From NCBI GenBank assembly GCA_003116975.1, contig BGKB01000162.1, positions 62,001 to 126,000 of the forward strand: a DNA stretch of 64,000 nucleotides, in the 5' to 3' direction. Positions 10,003-19,434 of this stretch are shown in pieces (position 1 is the first letter of the stretch; each line of letters opens with the position of its first letter). This DNA is from Aurantiochytrium sp. KH105. Lineage: Eukaryota > Sar > Bigyra > Thraustochytrida > Thraustochytriidae. The notes under the pieces were generated by a model. The model was not told the origin of the DNA and made no database searches. It saw only the letters and a list, made by a program, of their open reading frames with translations. The position numbers and the translations under genes were made by a program.

Positions 10003-10898
10003 TTACGCCTCCGCGCACGGGCTCTCTACGCGCGGCAGAGCAAGCTCGCGTGCGACCCAGAGCAATGTGAAGAGAAGAGACCTGCTCGCTCGTCGCTGGT
10101 CTCCGTCGTAGCCTTGCGACTCTTGCCGAGCGCCGCGGAGGGGGAGGGGGAAATTGACGCTCCTACTTTCAGAGTGTCGCGTCGCGTCGTGGTCGACGTG
10201 GGTTGGATATCCGCGCCAGACAAGGCCTCTGCGCCCGCGAAGGGCCTTGCGCCGTGGTGCTCGCTCGCTCGCTCGCTCTTCGGACTTTGCGAACAACCCA
10301 ATTCGGGCAAGATGCTTTTTCTCGCCTGACTCCTCCCCGTGCCCCCCCTGGCCCGCGCCGGTTCCCGCTTCTACCCAGCGGTACTGCGCCCACCCGGGGG
10401 GTGCGCGGGGACTCTTCGTCTCTCGAGCGCCGCGGCGCCGAGTCCTCCGCCGGCGACCTGCGTCGCGAGCGCGAGCGAGACGAAGAAGAAGAAGCCGCGG
10501 CCGCGACCCCGCGCCGCCGCCGCCTGGCCCCGCGCGGCCCCGTGCCGGCGCCGGCGGCCCGGAGATCTCTCGGGAGGCCCGCCTCTGCGAGCTGGGAAAA
10601 GGGACCTTCTACGACGAGCCTGCTCTGCTTTGGCAGACCCCTAACGAGCTAGCTTGCGAAGAGGACCCCGACGCCGCAGGACTCACGCGCACGAGCAGCA
10701 GCGCGAGGGCGAGGGCGAGCAGGTAAGCAGCGTCGCCGCCCGCGGCGAGGGAGCTGCCGGACGAGAGGAGAGGAGAGGCGAAGAAGGGAAAGGAGACGAG
10801 ATGAGACGAGACTGGAGATGCTGACTCACATGGGGCTGATTTCACCGGGTTACGCTGACGGACAGGCACGAGCGAGCGAGCGAGGAAGGGCGAGAAAG
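10003..10898. other. Divergent intergenic region and 5' leader
   Basis: This GC-rich spacer lies between the BTB-tubby gene and the carrier gene. It includes a probable 5'-UTR intron of the carrier (10723-10865). Other open frames here have no protein-like features. Confidence 0.6.
10723..10865 (+). other. Candidate 5'-UTR intron of the carrier gene
   Basis: The donor GTAAGCAG at 10723 and the acceptor ending CTGACGGACAG at 10865 bracket 143 bp just upstream of the ATG at 10899. A CTGAC branch-like motif lies close to the acceptor. The same GTAAGC donor starts the coding intron of this gene. This is inferred from motifs only. Confidence 0.4.
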
Positions 10899-12000
10899 AT
10901 GTCGAGCGTGGTGGACGACGTCGCGAAGGAGGTCTTCACGTATGTGAACCTCGTGCACGCCATCTCCGGCATGGCTGGAGGTATGAGCGCTATTACAGTG
11001 TTCTACCCGCTTAACATTATCCGCATGAAACTGCAGATTGATGACAACCTCAAGGCCGCGGACCCGTTCACTGTCGCCAAGGTCATCGCCAAGGAGGAGG
11101 GCGTGCAGGCCCTGTACCAAGGCTGGTGGAGCTCGGTAAGCTAAAGCGGAAGCGCTGTCTCAGGCAGGCAGGCAGGCAGACAGGCGCCAGGAGACTGACG
11201 CACAGGAATCTCATGCCGACCCCTGGAAACTTGTGGTTTGCGGGCTTGGTGTGGGGTATGGCGCCTATTTTTTACGACCAACACAGGTAGTATCGCTGGG
11301 CGCGTCAAACTTTGTGTACTTTTACACGTACAATGCCTTCAAGAGCATTTACAAGAAACTCATTGCGGAGAACCCCAATGTGACGATCGACCCGATCACA
11401 AACCTGGCCATCGCTAGCTCCGCAGGCGTTATCAACGTTTTTGCAACCACCCCTCTCTGGGTGGCTGGTACGCGTCTCTCGGTACAGTCTCGCAAGAGCG
11501 AGGATGCCAACGGGCCCAAGCCGTACAATGGCGTCTTGGATTGCCTCATGCGCATCGCCTCTGAAGAGGGCATCGGCGCACTCTGGAACGGCGTTGGCCC
11601 CTCGCTCATGCTGGTGTCCAACCCAAGCATCCAGTTCAGCGTCTATGACCGACTGCGCACCATTCTCGAGAAGCGCGGCGAGCCCATTACGGCTGCGCAG
11701 TTCTTTGTCATTGGTGCAATCGCCAAGGCCGTGGCAACGGTCTTGACGTACCCGATCCAGATTGCGCAAAGCCGTCTCCGCGCAGACAGCGGCAGGAAGG
11801 ACGGCCAGCCGCGCAAGTATCTCAACACGATGGATTGTCTCGCCAAGATTGCCAAGGATAATGGCGTGGCCGGATGGTTCAAGGGCATGGAGGCCAAGCT
11901 CTGGCAGACGGTGCTCACTGCAGCCTTTCAATTTCTCACGTACGAGCAGATCCAAAAGGTCGTTTTCAAGGCGTTCAGAATTGACGCCGAGGGGCACTAG
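10899..12000 (+). CDS. PMP34: Peroxisomal adenine-nucleotide carrier, PMP34/SLC25A17-like (2 exons)
   Basis: The gene has two coding exons, 10899-11135 and 11287-12000, giving 316 residues of mitochondrial-carrier type. The splice restores the alignment to PMP34 exactly: WWSSVVSLGASNFVYFY matches the SNFVYFYT signature of that family. The three repeat signatures are PLNIIRMK, PLWVAGTR and PIQIAQSR. The second and third are the unusual forms seen in PMP34, and the first has Asn where carriers normally have Asp or Glu. PMP34-type carriers exchange ATP, ADP, AMP and CoA-type nucleotides across the peroxisomal membrane, supporting fatty-acid activation and beta-oxidation. A second, non-coding intron probably lies in the leader. 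The assignment to the PMP34 clade is strong; substrate preference cannot be read from the sequence. Confidence 0.85.
11136..11286 (+). other. Spliceosomal intron in the carrier gene
   Basis: This 151-bp GT-AG intron begins GTAAGCTA and ends CAACACAG, in phase 0. It contains CAGG repeats. Reading through it gives a stop codon, while removing it gives a seamless family alignment. Confidence 0.85.
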
Positions 12001-12276
12001 TTGGCTGGCTTTCTTGGCACCCACCATCTGTGTACAGGAGGAGCGCTTCAAACCAACAGATTCTCATTTTTCAATCAGCTGCCTGCTTGCCAGCTTGCCT
12101 GCCAGCTCGTCACATGATAACGGAAAGCTTCTTGCCAATGATCAAACATGGCAAAGCAAAATAAATTTTAGAGTATATATATGTATCATCGACTGTGGTG
12201 GTGCACAGCACGCCATTCCGCCACCGCGCCAGTCCTTAGGAGCGAGCGGTGCACACATGGCAAAGCTCAAAGAATG

Positions 12277-13308
12277 TCAAAAGTACGCGCTGGCCATTGG
12301 AAGAAGCTTGGCGCGTGAACGCGGATCTTGCACAAGAAAGAGAGCGCGTGCAGACTGAGCCATACCGGGTCCAGAAATAACAGCTTCACAAGCCTGCTCC
12401 GCCTTTTCGAGCGTGAGACCGAGAGACGTAGCCTGCAGAATACATGCTGCCCGAAGTGCCTCGAGCGCGAGTGCAAACTCATCACGTGCCAGTCTTGTGC
12501 GCCGCCCGGGAGCGGGAGCGCTTGCTACCGTTTCAGAGATCTCATCGATGCGCGGCTCCATTCCATGGTTTCCAGCACGATCTTGTGCTTTGGATTCTGC
12601 ATCTTCACATAATGCACATGCAAGATGAGCAACCGGTGTATAATGTCGATATGAGATGATTCGAACGGGGTGAGCAATCCCAAGCATTTTCCCGGCCTTG
12701 GCCGCGCTGAGACCGGCCACGAGCGGGCAAATAACGTGCGTCGGTCGGAGTATGGGATGCAAGTCACTTGCAAGAGTCTCAAACTGTCCAAATGTGCACA
12801 CCAAAAAGATGATACGAGGAACACACTCGACAATGGCGTCTTCCAGCGTTTTGGCATGGTGAACTTCCTCGGGGAGACCTTGAGGAGGAAAGTGTCGTGA
12901 ATGCACAACGAGCTCCCTTGGTAAAACGTCGCCCGACTCCAGCAGCATTGAGGCAATGCGAGACCCCGCAGGGCCTGTTCCAATCACGCATGCACGAAAT
13001 CTGCGTTGGGTCTTGGTTCTTGCGACTGTCTTGGCGACGCAGCGTGCAAAGAGTCTGCAAGTTGCGCCCAGGTCCTCAAGAGCGCCTTCTCGTGCTACGC
13101 ACGAAGCTTGCAAGGCTGCGGAGGCCGGTGCACTGAGGCGTGCGACGTTCAAATTGTCCAAAAGGTTTCCCGACACTCGGTGCGCCACGCTCCCGAATAA
13201 ATCGAGGGCGTCTCGCTGTTCGCCAGGGCGCGATCTTCGTCGCGAGACATCCATGGTTGTAAAGTTCTGCTGACGTAGAGAATTTCTACGCCCTTGACGC
13301 TGCTTCAT
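12277..13308 (-). CDS. NOXRED1: NOXRED1-like NAD(P)-binding oxidoreductase (ProC/F420-dependent fold)
   Basis: The ATG at 13308 gives 343 residues. After an Arg-rich N-terminus, a helical segment is followed by a Rossmann nucleotide-binding motif, VIGTGPAGSRIASMLL (residues about 108-123). The following strand-helix pattern (RIIFLVCTFGQFETLASDL, HVICPLVAGLSAAK) matches the pyrroline-5-carboxylate reductase/F420-dependent oxidoreductase superfamily. The order of blocks is closest to animal NOXRED1, whose substrate is unknown. The C-terminal helices, which in ProC form the dimer and substrate site, are present (LALEALRAACILQATSLG). An internal Met at about residue 19 is an alternative start. 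The gene is followed by nucleoredoxin on the same strand, 285 bp upstream of this start, but a shared transcript is not implied. Family assignment is good; a metabolic role cannot be assigned. Confidence 0.7.
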   Translation of the reverse strand: MKQRQGRRNSLRQQNFTTMDVSRRRSRPGEQRDALDLFGSVAHRVSGNLLDNLNVARLSAPASAALQASCVAREGALEDLGATCRLFARCVAKTVARTKTQRRFRACVIGTGPAGSRIASMLLESGDVLPRELVVHSRHFPPQGLPEEVHHAKTLEDAIVECVPRIIFLVCTFGQFETLASDLHPILRPTHVICPLVAGLSAAKAGKMLGIAHPVRIISYRHYTPVAHLACALCEDAESKAQDRAGNHGMEPRIDEISETVASAPAPGRRTRLARDEFALALEALRAACILQATSLGLTLEKAEQACEAVISGPGMAQSARALFLVQDPRSRAKLLPMASAYF

Positions 13309-13592
13309 TTCCACCCCTGAGAGTAATGTCCGTTGCGGATTTAAAAAAAAAAAAACTTGTTTTTAGCCTTGGATGAAACCTTGTTGGGAAGGTTGCTCAC
13401 ATGAAACAATGGAAAACTTATAAGTAGAGAAAGAGAAGAGCATGTTTGGCCATTGCAAGGGATAGTTATTTTTGTAATGTCGGGCTTGTTTGGGGCGGGA
13501 AACATTGAACAAAAAAAATCAACTTGAACTTTTTAGCAATTCACTGCGCAGGGTCGCAGAGCTTTTCTTGGGAAATTCTTGTATGTCTCTTT

Positions 13593-14900
13593 CTAAGCGT
13601 TGAGCTGCTTACGGGAGTCCTTGAGCTCGCCAGAGACAAAGCGCTCGTGGAATTGGGCAATGTTCTCCTGAGTAAGCTCCCCTTCGAGCTCATAGTAGCC
13701 ACCATTGTCCGGGATGTCCAGCAGAATGACCGCGGTCGAAGCGTGCAGCTTCATGCACATGTCTCCGTTACAGAGTGTACGGACTTCATCCTTGCTCGAG
13801 TCGAGACCACACAGCTTGCGCACACGATCGGCAAGCATATCGCCTGGAGGCGCCACGAGGAACTGCATGGGATCTTTCTTTTCCTCCTTCACCATGGTCG
13901 CATGAGTCTCGGCGACCTGAGTAAAGATGGTCTCGAATTGGGCCTGGGTTCCCTCGGACTCTTGCTCCATGAGAACGACCATGCTCGGCAGCTCGTTGAT
14001 GTCACCGGCGCCCTGTGTGAGCGTGAGCACGGGCTTGGGCTTCCAGGGGAAGTCCTTGCCTTCAGGGTCGGCGTCGACGTAGCCGCGAAGACCCTTGTTG
14101 AGTACGGAAAGATCCTTGTCGAGCATAATCGCCGAGGGAATTCCCTCGATGCCAAAGTGCGAGCTGAGCATCTCCTTACTCGCGCGGTCTTCGTAGGGGA
14201 GCGCAAGCCAGGGCATTTCGGAAAAGTACCCCTTGAAGGCCTCTGCGTCGCGGTCCGAGGACACAAAGATGACCTCCCAGGGCTTGCCCTCCGCCTTGAG
14301 CTTCTTGTAAAGCTCGATGAACTTGGGCGTAAAATGACGGCACGGCGGGCACCAGTGCGCGGAAAAGTACAGGGTCACGTACTTGTCTTTGAGATCCGCG
14401 AGCGTCTTTTCATTGCCCTCGGCGTCGATGAAGCGGTCTCCAAGGCAATCCTCGAGGCTCGGGGGCAGCCACGGGTAGTTTTCTCCCTCCTCGTCGCTGC
14501 TCACCGCCTCGCGGGCGCTCGTGTTGTAAATCTCACCCGTCTCGCCGTCGACCATGGCAAGCGTCGGGATGTACTGGAGCTTGAGCTTACGCATGAGCGT
14601 CTGCTTGCGCTCATTGTCGCTGAAGGGGATGGCCAGCCAGGGCATCTTTTTGAAGCAGGCGTTAAAGTCATCCTCATCCTTGTCCGCCGAGAGGAACACG
14701 ATCTCCAGCTCCTTGCCCTCCTCGTTCAGCTTCTTGTACAGCTTGCTGAGCATCGGCGTGAACGTCTGGCAGGGCGGGCACGTGTTCGAGCTGGCGTAGA
14801 TCGCCATCACCTTCTTCGCCACGGACTTGGTCTCCACGGTGCCTTCGTGCGAGAGCAGCTCGGGCCCGAAGAGTTCCTCCATGGCGGCCTCGGACGCCAT
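13593..14900 (-). CDS. NXN: Nucleoredoxin-like protein with two CPPC thioredoxin domains
   Basis: The ATG at 14900 (GAGATGG context) gives 435 residues. Two tryparedoxin/nucleoredoxin-type thioredoxin domains each carry a CPPC centre: TCPPC at residues 41-44 and WCPPC at 184-187. The first lacks the Trp normally preceding the active site. The motif KMPWLAIPF and its copy EMPWLALPY are typical of nucleoredoxins. A third, C-terminal thioredoxin-like domain (about 300-435) has no CxxC pair. Family members reduce disulfides in cytosol and nucleus and protect antioxidant enzymes or act in signalling. There is no targeting sequence. The leader may contain a short intron (14933-14985). The neighbouring gene on the other strand is a large CTC1-like frame starting 398 bp away. 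Confidence 0.88.
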   Translation of the reverse strand: MASEAAMEELFGPELLSHEGTVETKSVAKKVMAIYASSNTCPPCQTFTPMLSKLYKKLNEEGKELEIVFLSADKDEDDFNACFKKMPWLAIPFSDNERKQTLMRKLKLQYIPTLAMVDGETGEIYNTSAREAVSSDEEGENYPWLPPSLEDCLGDRFIDAEGNEKTLADLKDKYVTLYFSAHWCPPCRHFTPKFIELYKKLKAEGKPWEVIFVSSDRDAEAFKGYFSEMPWLALPYEDRASKEMLSSHFGIEGIPSAIMLDKDLSVLNKGLRGYVDADPEGKDFPWKPKPVLTLTQGAGDINELPSMVVLMEQESEGTQAQFETIFTQVAETHATMVKEEKKDPMQFLVAPPGDMLADRVRKLCGLDSSKDEVRTLCNGDMCMKLHASTAVILLDIPDNGGYYELEGELTQENIAQFHERFVSGELKDSRKQLNA

Positions 14901-15297
14901 CTCGATCTCTCGATCTCTCAACTCTCCTCCTCCTGCGCGCGCGCGACGCGCGGGGGCGGAAAGCGGGGGGGGGGGGGGGGCTTACGGTGCGATGCGATGC
15001 GATGCGGCGCGGAGAGCAGGCGGGACGCGGCGCGGGGTTCGAGGTTTGCGGTCTGCTGCTGCTCGATTTTGCACCCTGGTCTCGTCCCGTCTCGTCCCGA
15101 AGACGGCCTCTCTTTGCAGGCCAGTGCTATCTATCTATACACGCCGGAAGAGAACGCCCGCCGCCAGACCCGCTTCACTTCACTCGCGGCGGCTTGGCGC
15201 GGCGCGGCGCGGCTTCCGGGGCCGCTCCGCGCTCTCCGCTCTCCGCGCTCTCCGCTCTCCGCGCGAGCCAGCGGGCGCGAGCCGGCGGGCGCGCGCC
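14901..15297. other. Divergent promoter region with a homopolymer G tract
   Basis: The spacer holds both leaders, a run of about 16 G on the plus strand ending at 14980, and CTCTCCGC repeats near 15230-15265. No gene is seen. Confidence 0.6.
14933..14985 (-). other. Candidate short 5'-UTR intron of nucleoredoxin
   Basis: On the minus strand a GTAAGC donor at 14985 is followed by a C-rich run and an acceptor-like GCGCGCAG ending at 14933, giving 53 bp. Motif evidence only. Confidence 0.25.
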
Positions 15298-18200
15298 ATG
15301 GAGGCCGCGCGGAGGAGATGTCGCGAGGTTCTCGGCGCCGGCCCGCGAGCCGCGCGCGGGCGCAAGCGAGGCAGGCGCGAGGAGCCCGCGCTGGAGCACG
15401 CCGCGGAGACGCTCGTGGCGTGGGAGAACGCGAGAACGAGCGCGCATCGCGAGGTGGAGATGGGGACGATCGCCGACGCCCTCCGCGCGCGGAAGCAGCA
15501 GGAGAACAAGGTGCTGCTGGGCCTTGTGGCGATTGGGACGCCGCGCGAAGGCGCAGCGCTCACCCTGAAAGACGCCTCCACGGTCGCTTGCGCAGAAGAA
15601 GATCTGGCGAAATTGCTCGTCAAAGATTCTGACCATGAGAAGGCCGTCGCGGTCGTACTCGCAGAGCGCGCACGAAGCACATTGAGCACGTGCCTGCGCC
15701 ACGACGGCCTTGCAGTGATCGTGACCTCGTTCACGATTCATGACTTGTGGCAGCCCAAGCCCGAGACGGGCCTTCTCTCCGGGGCGCGCGAGGCCGCCTC
15801 CGCAACACCTGTCATGGAATCGTCTCCAACAGGTTATGCATGGGCCGACTATCCCTTAGGCTCTCTTTCACAAACTTGCCTTCGCCACGGCGTGTACCTT
15901 GAAATCGACGACCTCTTTGTCTTGAACCCGCGCGCCGTCACTACCGAAGTGCAAGGTTCTCTGCCGCTCTTGGTGCGCGCCGTGAGTCCTGTGATTCAAG
16001 CGAACCAAAGCGACCAGCCGTATGCGCTTGTACATGTAGCTGATCCTGAGAATCGTAAAGACCGTTTCTTGGTGCTGCGCAAGGGCGCGCAAACCCTTGC
16101 CACTGTGCTCCGGCCAGGGGACACCTTGGAGATCTTGGGCGGCATGGCTGGCTTGGCAGAAGAACGCGTTCACCATATTGCGGATGGGTCACGAGCGAAA
16201 ACGTATCACAACCTGACTGCGTCGACACCCATCCGTGTTGTCCCGCGGATTCCCGATGAGGCCGTATGGGCGACCGCTGGGACCGAGACCGGATCGTCCG
16301 CGGTATCCCAGCAGAGTAGCCGTGAGCTCTCGTCCGAGTGCTCGTACATGGGGCGCATCTCGCGACGCATTGGAGCATTTGTACTCGAGCTCGATGGAAT
16401 CACCAAGGTCTTTTTTTCCCATGTACCCCCATCCGCGGGAGGCCGCGGCCTGCGTGTGGGAGCCATCCTTCGACTTGACCAGGTTCACCGCCTGTACTTT
16501 CACGGTGTCTTTGCAGGCTTCGTCATGACCATGCGAAGCACGGTGTCCATACTAAACTTCGCTCCTCTTCCTCACGACACCACAAATGACAATGGCGTCT
16601 CGAGACTGGCCTGCGTGCGAATGAGCCCGTCTCAGCAGGCGCTTTTGCCCTCGCATCTGGATGCACTGACTTCCTTTTGGGTTCTCGCAAGTCTCGTGCA
16701 ATTGTCGTATCATCTCACCCCTCGCGTGCTGCATGCGGTCTCCTTCTTCACCAAGACGCGTGACTTTCTCGCATCCGTCGCCGCAAGTCAGGGCCGTGCT
16801 GACGCCGTGCGCGACATTTGGGACGAGTTCATGCTCGGCAATCCGCTCGGCATGCAGGGCCAGGCACGTATTTCAAACGGTAGACCAAGCGCCGCACCCG
16901 TCACACTCCCCTTATTTGTATCTGTACAGAAAATCAAACAAGGCGCCTTGACATTTTTGCAAAGGCAGGGAGTTCGCAAACTTCCCAGCGTAAAAAACGG
17001 CATCAAGGACATGCACAAAGAAAACCACTTCGTGAGTCTGAGCGCTGAGACCGCCGCACAAAGTATGGGTCAGCCCGTTGCCTTAGTGGGCTGCATGGAG
17101 ACCTCGGAAAAAACGGGTCAGTTGATCTTTCGCGACCGTACCGATACAATCGAGATTTACTTGACGCAGGCACTCGAAGATTACGTTCATAAAATGTTGA
17201 GCAGCAAAAGCAGTACAAATGCCGACACGCCCCTCATGCTTGCGCTGACCTCGTGCAGCATTTCAATCGAGGCACTGCACGCGCGATCGCTGCGCGACAT
17301 TCGACTTACGCGCCAGCCTCAGTCTGGGGTCCCGATCTTGCTGTGGGACGACCAGTACATTGAGGCAGACCCCGACCGAGAGGGCGTCTTTCGCTTGTAT
17401 CTCGAAGCGGCCGAGTTTCATCAAGTGAGTTTCGACGAGAGGCCTTTCCGACCGAGAACGTTTGCACCTGGACCTGAAATGGGACACCATCTCGAGACAG
17501 TACCTTCTTTCGCAGGTCTGCTCGTCTCCCGCACTCTTCCCTGCCGGCGCTCTCGAGAGCCAAGAATCGTAGAATCGATCCTGAAATTTTGGTCGGGTCG
17601 CCTTCAGTATGTAGATGTTGTATGCAAGTCGCGTCAATTCCCTCAATATTGGAATTTTCTCCGCGTGGGTCAAGTGTATCGCATTGATGGAGCAAAGGCG
17701 GCGAGGAGTACGGCCCGAGGGACTCGCGCGGCGGCAGACACGCACGTTTTTGAGGCCGTGCAATCAACACGATTTTTTGCGCTCGATGCCTCGATTCGGC
17801 GGGCCCAACGCGAGGCATACTGGAAAAAACACCCCGAGCCTGGTTTCACCCTCGATGAACCGCAAAGTATTTCGAGCGTCTTTGAGAGAAGTCCGAGCTC
17901 CCGCACACAGTGGGCTTTGGAGGGTATCGTGAGTATTATTTCACTTCGCGAGGCCCGAGAACCCGAGACGACGCCTCTGCAAGGTCGCGATGTGGTATTT
18001 CCCTCGCTACTTGAACGATGCACGGCCATTTTCCTGGAATTGCGCGATTTACACGTGCCGATGGTCTTGGGCCTGTACATTTCAGACGTCTCGCGCATAC
18101 ATTTACCTCCGGGGGCCATGCGCATTGGTTCCAAAGTCACTGTCTACAATCCAGACCTCACACGGAGCGGGCAAAAGGTGTATTGCCGGCTTGCCACAAA

Positions 18201-18987
18201 CTCATGCATACGGGTCGAGAGCGTCATGTCTCCGCACGAGAGCGACATTGCTGCTCCACAAAGATTGCGAGAGCTGCCGGTGTGCAATCTTGCAGATGCA
18301 TTGCTTCAAGGGTTGTCCGCGCCTCAAAAAATTGCCTTTGTCAATGTTGTGACGGGCATCTCACAGCTTTCTTTTGCCCTTGCCGAGAGATGCTGTAGAC
18401 TTTGTGGTTGGGCCATGGGCGGTCGAGAGAAGTGCCCAAAAGGGTGCATTGTTCCTGATGCGATGGATGCATTCGAAGTCATGACCAAGGTAGCAGCGAT
18501 CTTGGACGACGGGTCGGGTCAGGGCCAGCTCTTTGTGGACGGTCCAATGGCGCTGCGCGTGTTGGGCATGGATAGCCGGCAACATGCGCTGCATCTCCGC
18601 GACCTCACGCGCGACGCTGTGGGTGGAAAGGTAGTATTCAAATCGGGTAACTTGCCAATGTACGCGCAGGGACTTGAGAATGTGGACGTCAAGGAACTCA
18701 AAAATTTGCCACCTCCACAACGGGCGCAGGCCGAGTTTGAGCGCTTCGTCATGGCGCGCCAGCTCTCGACCACGGAAAAGCTCTACATCTACGCCAAGTG
18801 CAAGCACAACTTGAGCCAAAGCGATCGAACCATGTTCCATCGCGAGCAAGCCTATTTTGCGCCCATTAATGTTGGCAAAAAGGACACCGTGCTGACGGCA
18901 AGCCTTCCGAAACTCGTTCTCATTGGCTTGCACGTGGAAAGGGTCGACGACTCAGCCGCCTTGGCTCGCGCTCTCCTTTTCCCTTGA
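15298..18987 (+). CDS. Large protein resembling CTC1 of the CST telomere complex
   Basis: The ATG at 15298 sits in a near-perfect Kozak context (GCGCCATGG) and opens 1229 residues, close to the size of human and plant CTC1. There are no membrane segments or catalytic motifs. Repeated strand-rich blocks of about 100-150 residues are compatible with a string of OB-folds. A Cys4 cluster, CRLC and KCPKGC near residues 1033-1051, resembles the zinc ribbon inserted in the RPA70 C-terminal OB-fold. The block LPPGAMRIGSKVTVYNPDL is the kind of OB loop seen in CTC1 C-terminal domains. CTC1 binds single-stranded telomeric DNA with STN1 and TEN1 and recruits polymerase alpha-primase. The assignment rests on length, fold impression and the zinc cluster, so it is tentative. 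Another multi-OB DNA-binding protein is the main alternative. Confidence 0.6.
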   Translation: MEAARRRCREVLGAGPRAARGRKRGRREEPALEHAAETLVAWENARTSAHREVEMGTIADALRARKQQENKVLLGLVAIGTPREGAALTLKDASTVACAEEDLAKLLVKDSDHEKAVAVVLAERARSTLSTCLRHDGLAVIVTSFTIHDLWQPKPETGLLSGAREAASATPVMESSPTGYAWADYPLGSLSQTCLRHGVYLEIDDLFVLNPRAVTTEVQGSLPLLVRAVSPVIQANQSDQPYALVHVADPENRKDRFLVLRKGAQTLATVLRPGDTLEILGGMAGLAEERVHHIADGSRAKTYHNLTASTPIRVVPRIPDEAVWATAGTETGSSAVSQQSSRELSSECSYMGRISRRIGAFVLELDGITKVFFSHVPPSAGGRGLRVGAILRLDQVHRLYFHGVFAGFVMTMRSTVSILNFAPLPHDTTNDNGVSRLACVRMSPSQQALLPSHLDALTSFWVLASLVQLSYHLTPRVLHAVSFFTKTRDFLASVAASQGRADAVRDIWDEFMLGNPLGMQGQARISNGRPSAAPVTLPLFVSVQKIKQGALTFLQRQGVRKLPSVKNGIKDMHKENHFVSLSAETAAQSMGQPVALVGCMETSEKTGQLIFRDRTDTIEIYLTQALEDYVHKMLSSKSSTNADTPLMLALTSCSISIEALHARSLRDIRLTRQPQSGVPILLWDDQYIEADPDREGVFRLYLEAAEFHQVSFDERPFRPRTFAPGPEMGHHLETVPSFAGLLVSRTLPCRRSREPRIVESILKFWSGRLQYVDVVCKSRQFPQYWNFLRVGQVYRIDGAKAARSTARGTRAAADTHVFEAVQSTRFFALDASIRRAQREAYWKKHPEPGFTLDEPQSISSVFERSPSSRTQWALEGIVSIISLREAREPETTPLQGRDVVFPSLLERCTAIFLELRDLHVPMVLGLYISDVSRIHLPPGAMRIGSKVTVYNPDLTRSGQKVYCRLATNSCIRVESVMSPHESDIAAPQRLRELPVCNLADALLQGLSAPQKIAFVNVVTGISQLSFALAERCCRLCGWAMGGREKCPKGCIVPDAMDAFEVMTKVAAILDDGSGQGQLFVDGPMALRVLGMDSRQHALHLRDLTRDAVGGKVVFKSGNLPMYAQGLENVDVKELKNLPPPQRAQAEFERFVMARQLSTTEKLYIYAKCKHNLSQSDRTMFHREQAYFAPINVGKKDTVLTASLPKLVLIGLHVERVDDSAALARALLFP

Positions 18988-19434
18988 GATTGATCAATAG
19001 AATTCTGAAGGAGAAACATGCGCCAGAACATAGATCCCAACGATAGTCTCACCAAGAGTTGAGTGACCTTACTTTATCTTTTTGCAATTATGAGGAAGTC
19101 AAAGTGCGCATGAGTCACTCTCCTGCAATTGTGAGCTTGACTTGACATGGTTCGGACCGCCCCCTCGACTTCATGAAATGTCAAGATTATTACCCGCATT
19201 GAATACATGAAAATCTCGTAGGCAAATGAGGAGGACAAGAGACGTATACCTCCACACTCACCATATTGCATGCATGCATCAGGGGGTGTTCCTTTTTTGC
19301 TTCGCATGGTTAATTTTGAAGCCCTTTCTCTTCCCTTGATTTACTTTTTCTCTCGCCCCCTCCCATACTCGCCATCATTTTACCATTTCCTCGCATAAGG
19401 GGGCCACGAAAGTATACCGTTTGCGGAGTGCTGC
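18988..19434. other. Convergent intergenic region
   Basis: These 447 bp lie between two stop codons, are AT-richer than the flanks and contain pyrimidine runs. No gene is seen; it presumably holds two 3' UTRs. Confidence 0.6.

Noticed and set aside
13524-15632. A 702-codon open frame on the plus strand
   Set aside because: It is antisense to nucleoredoxin and then runs through the leader of the next gene; no domain is recognisable, while the minus strand encodes a clear two-CPPC protein.
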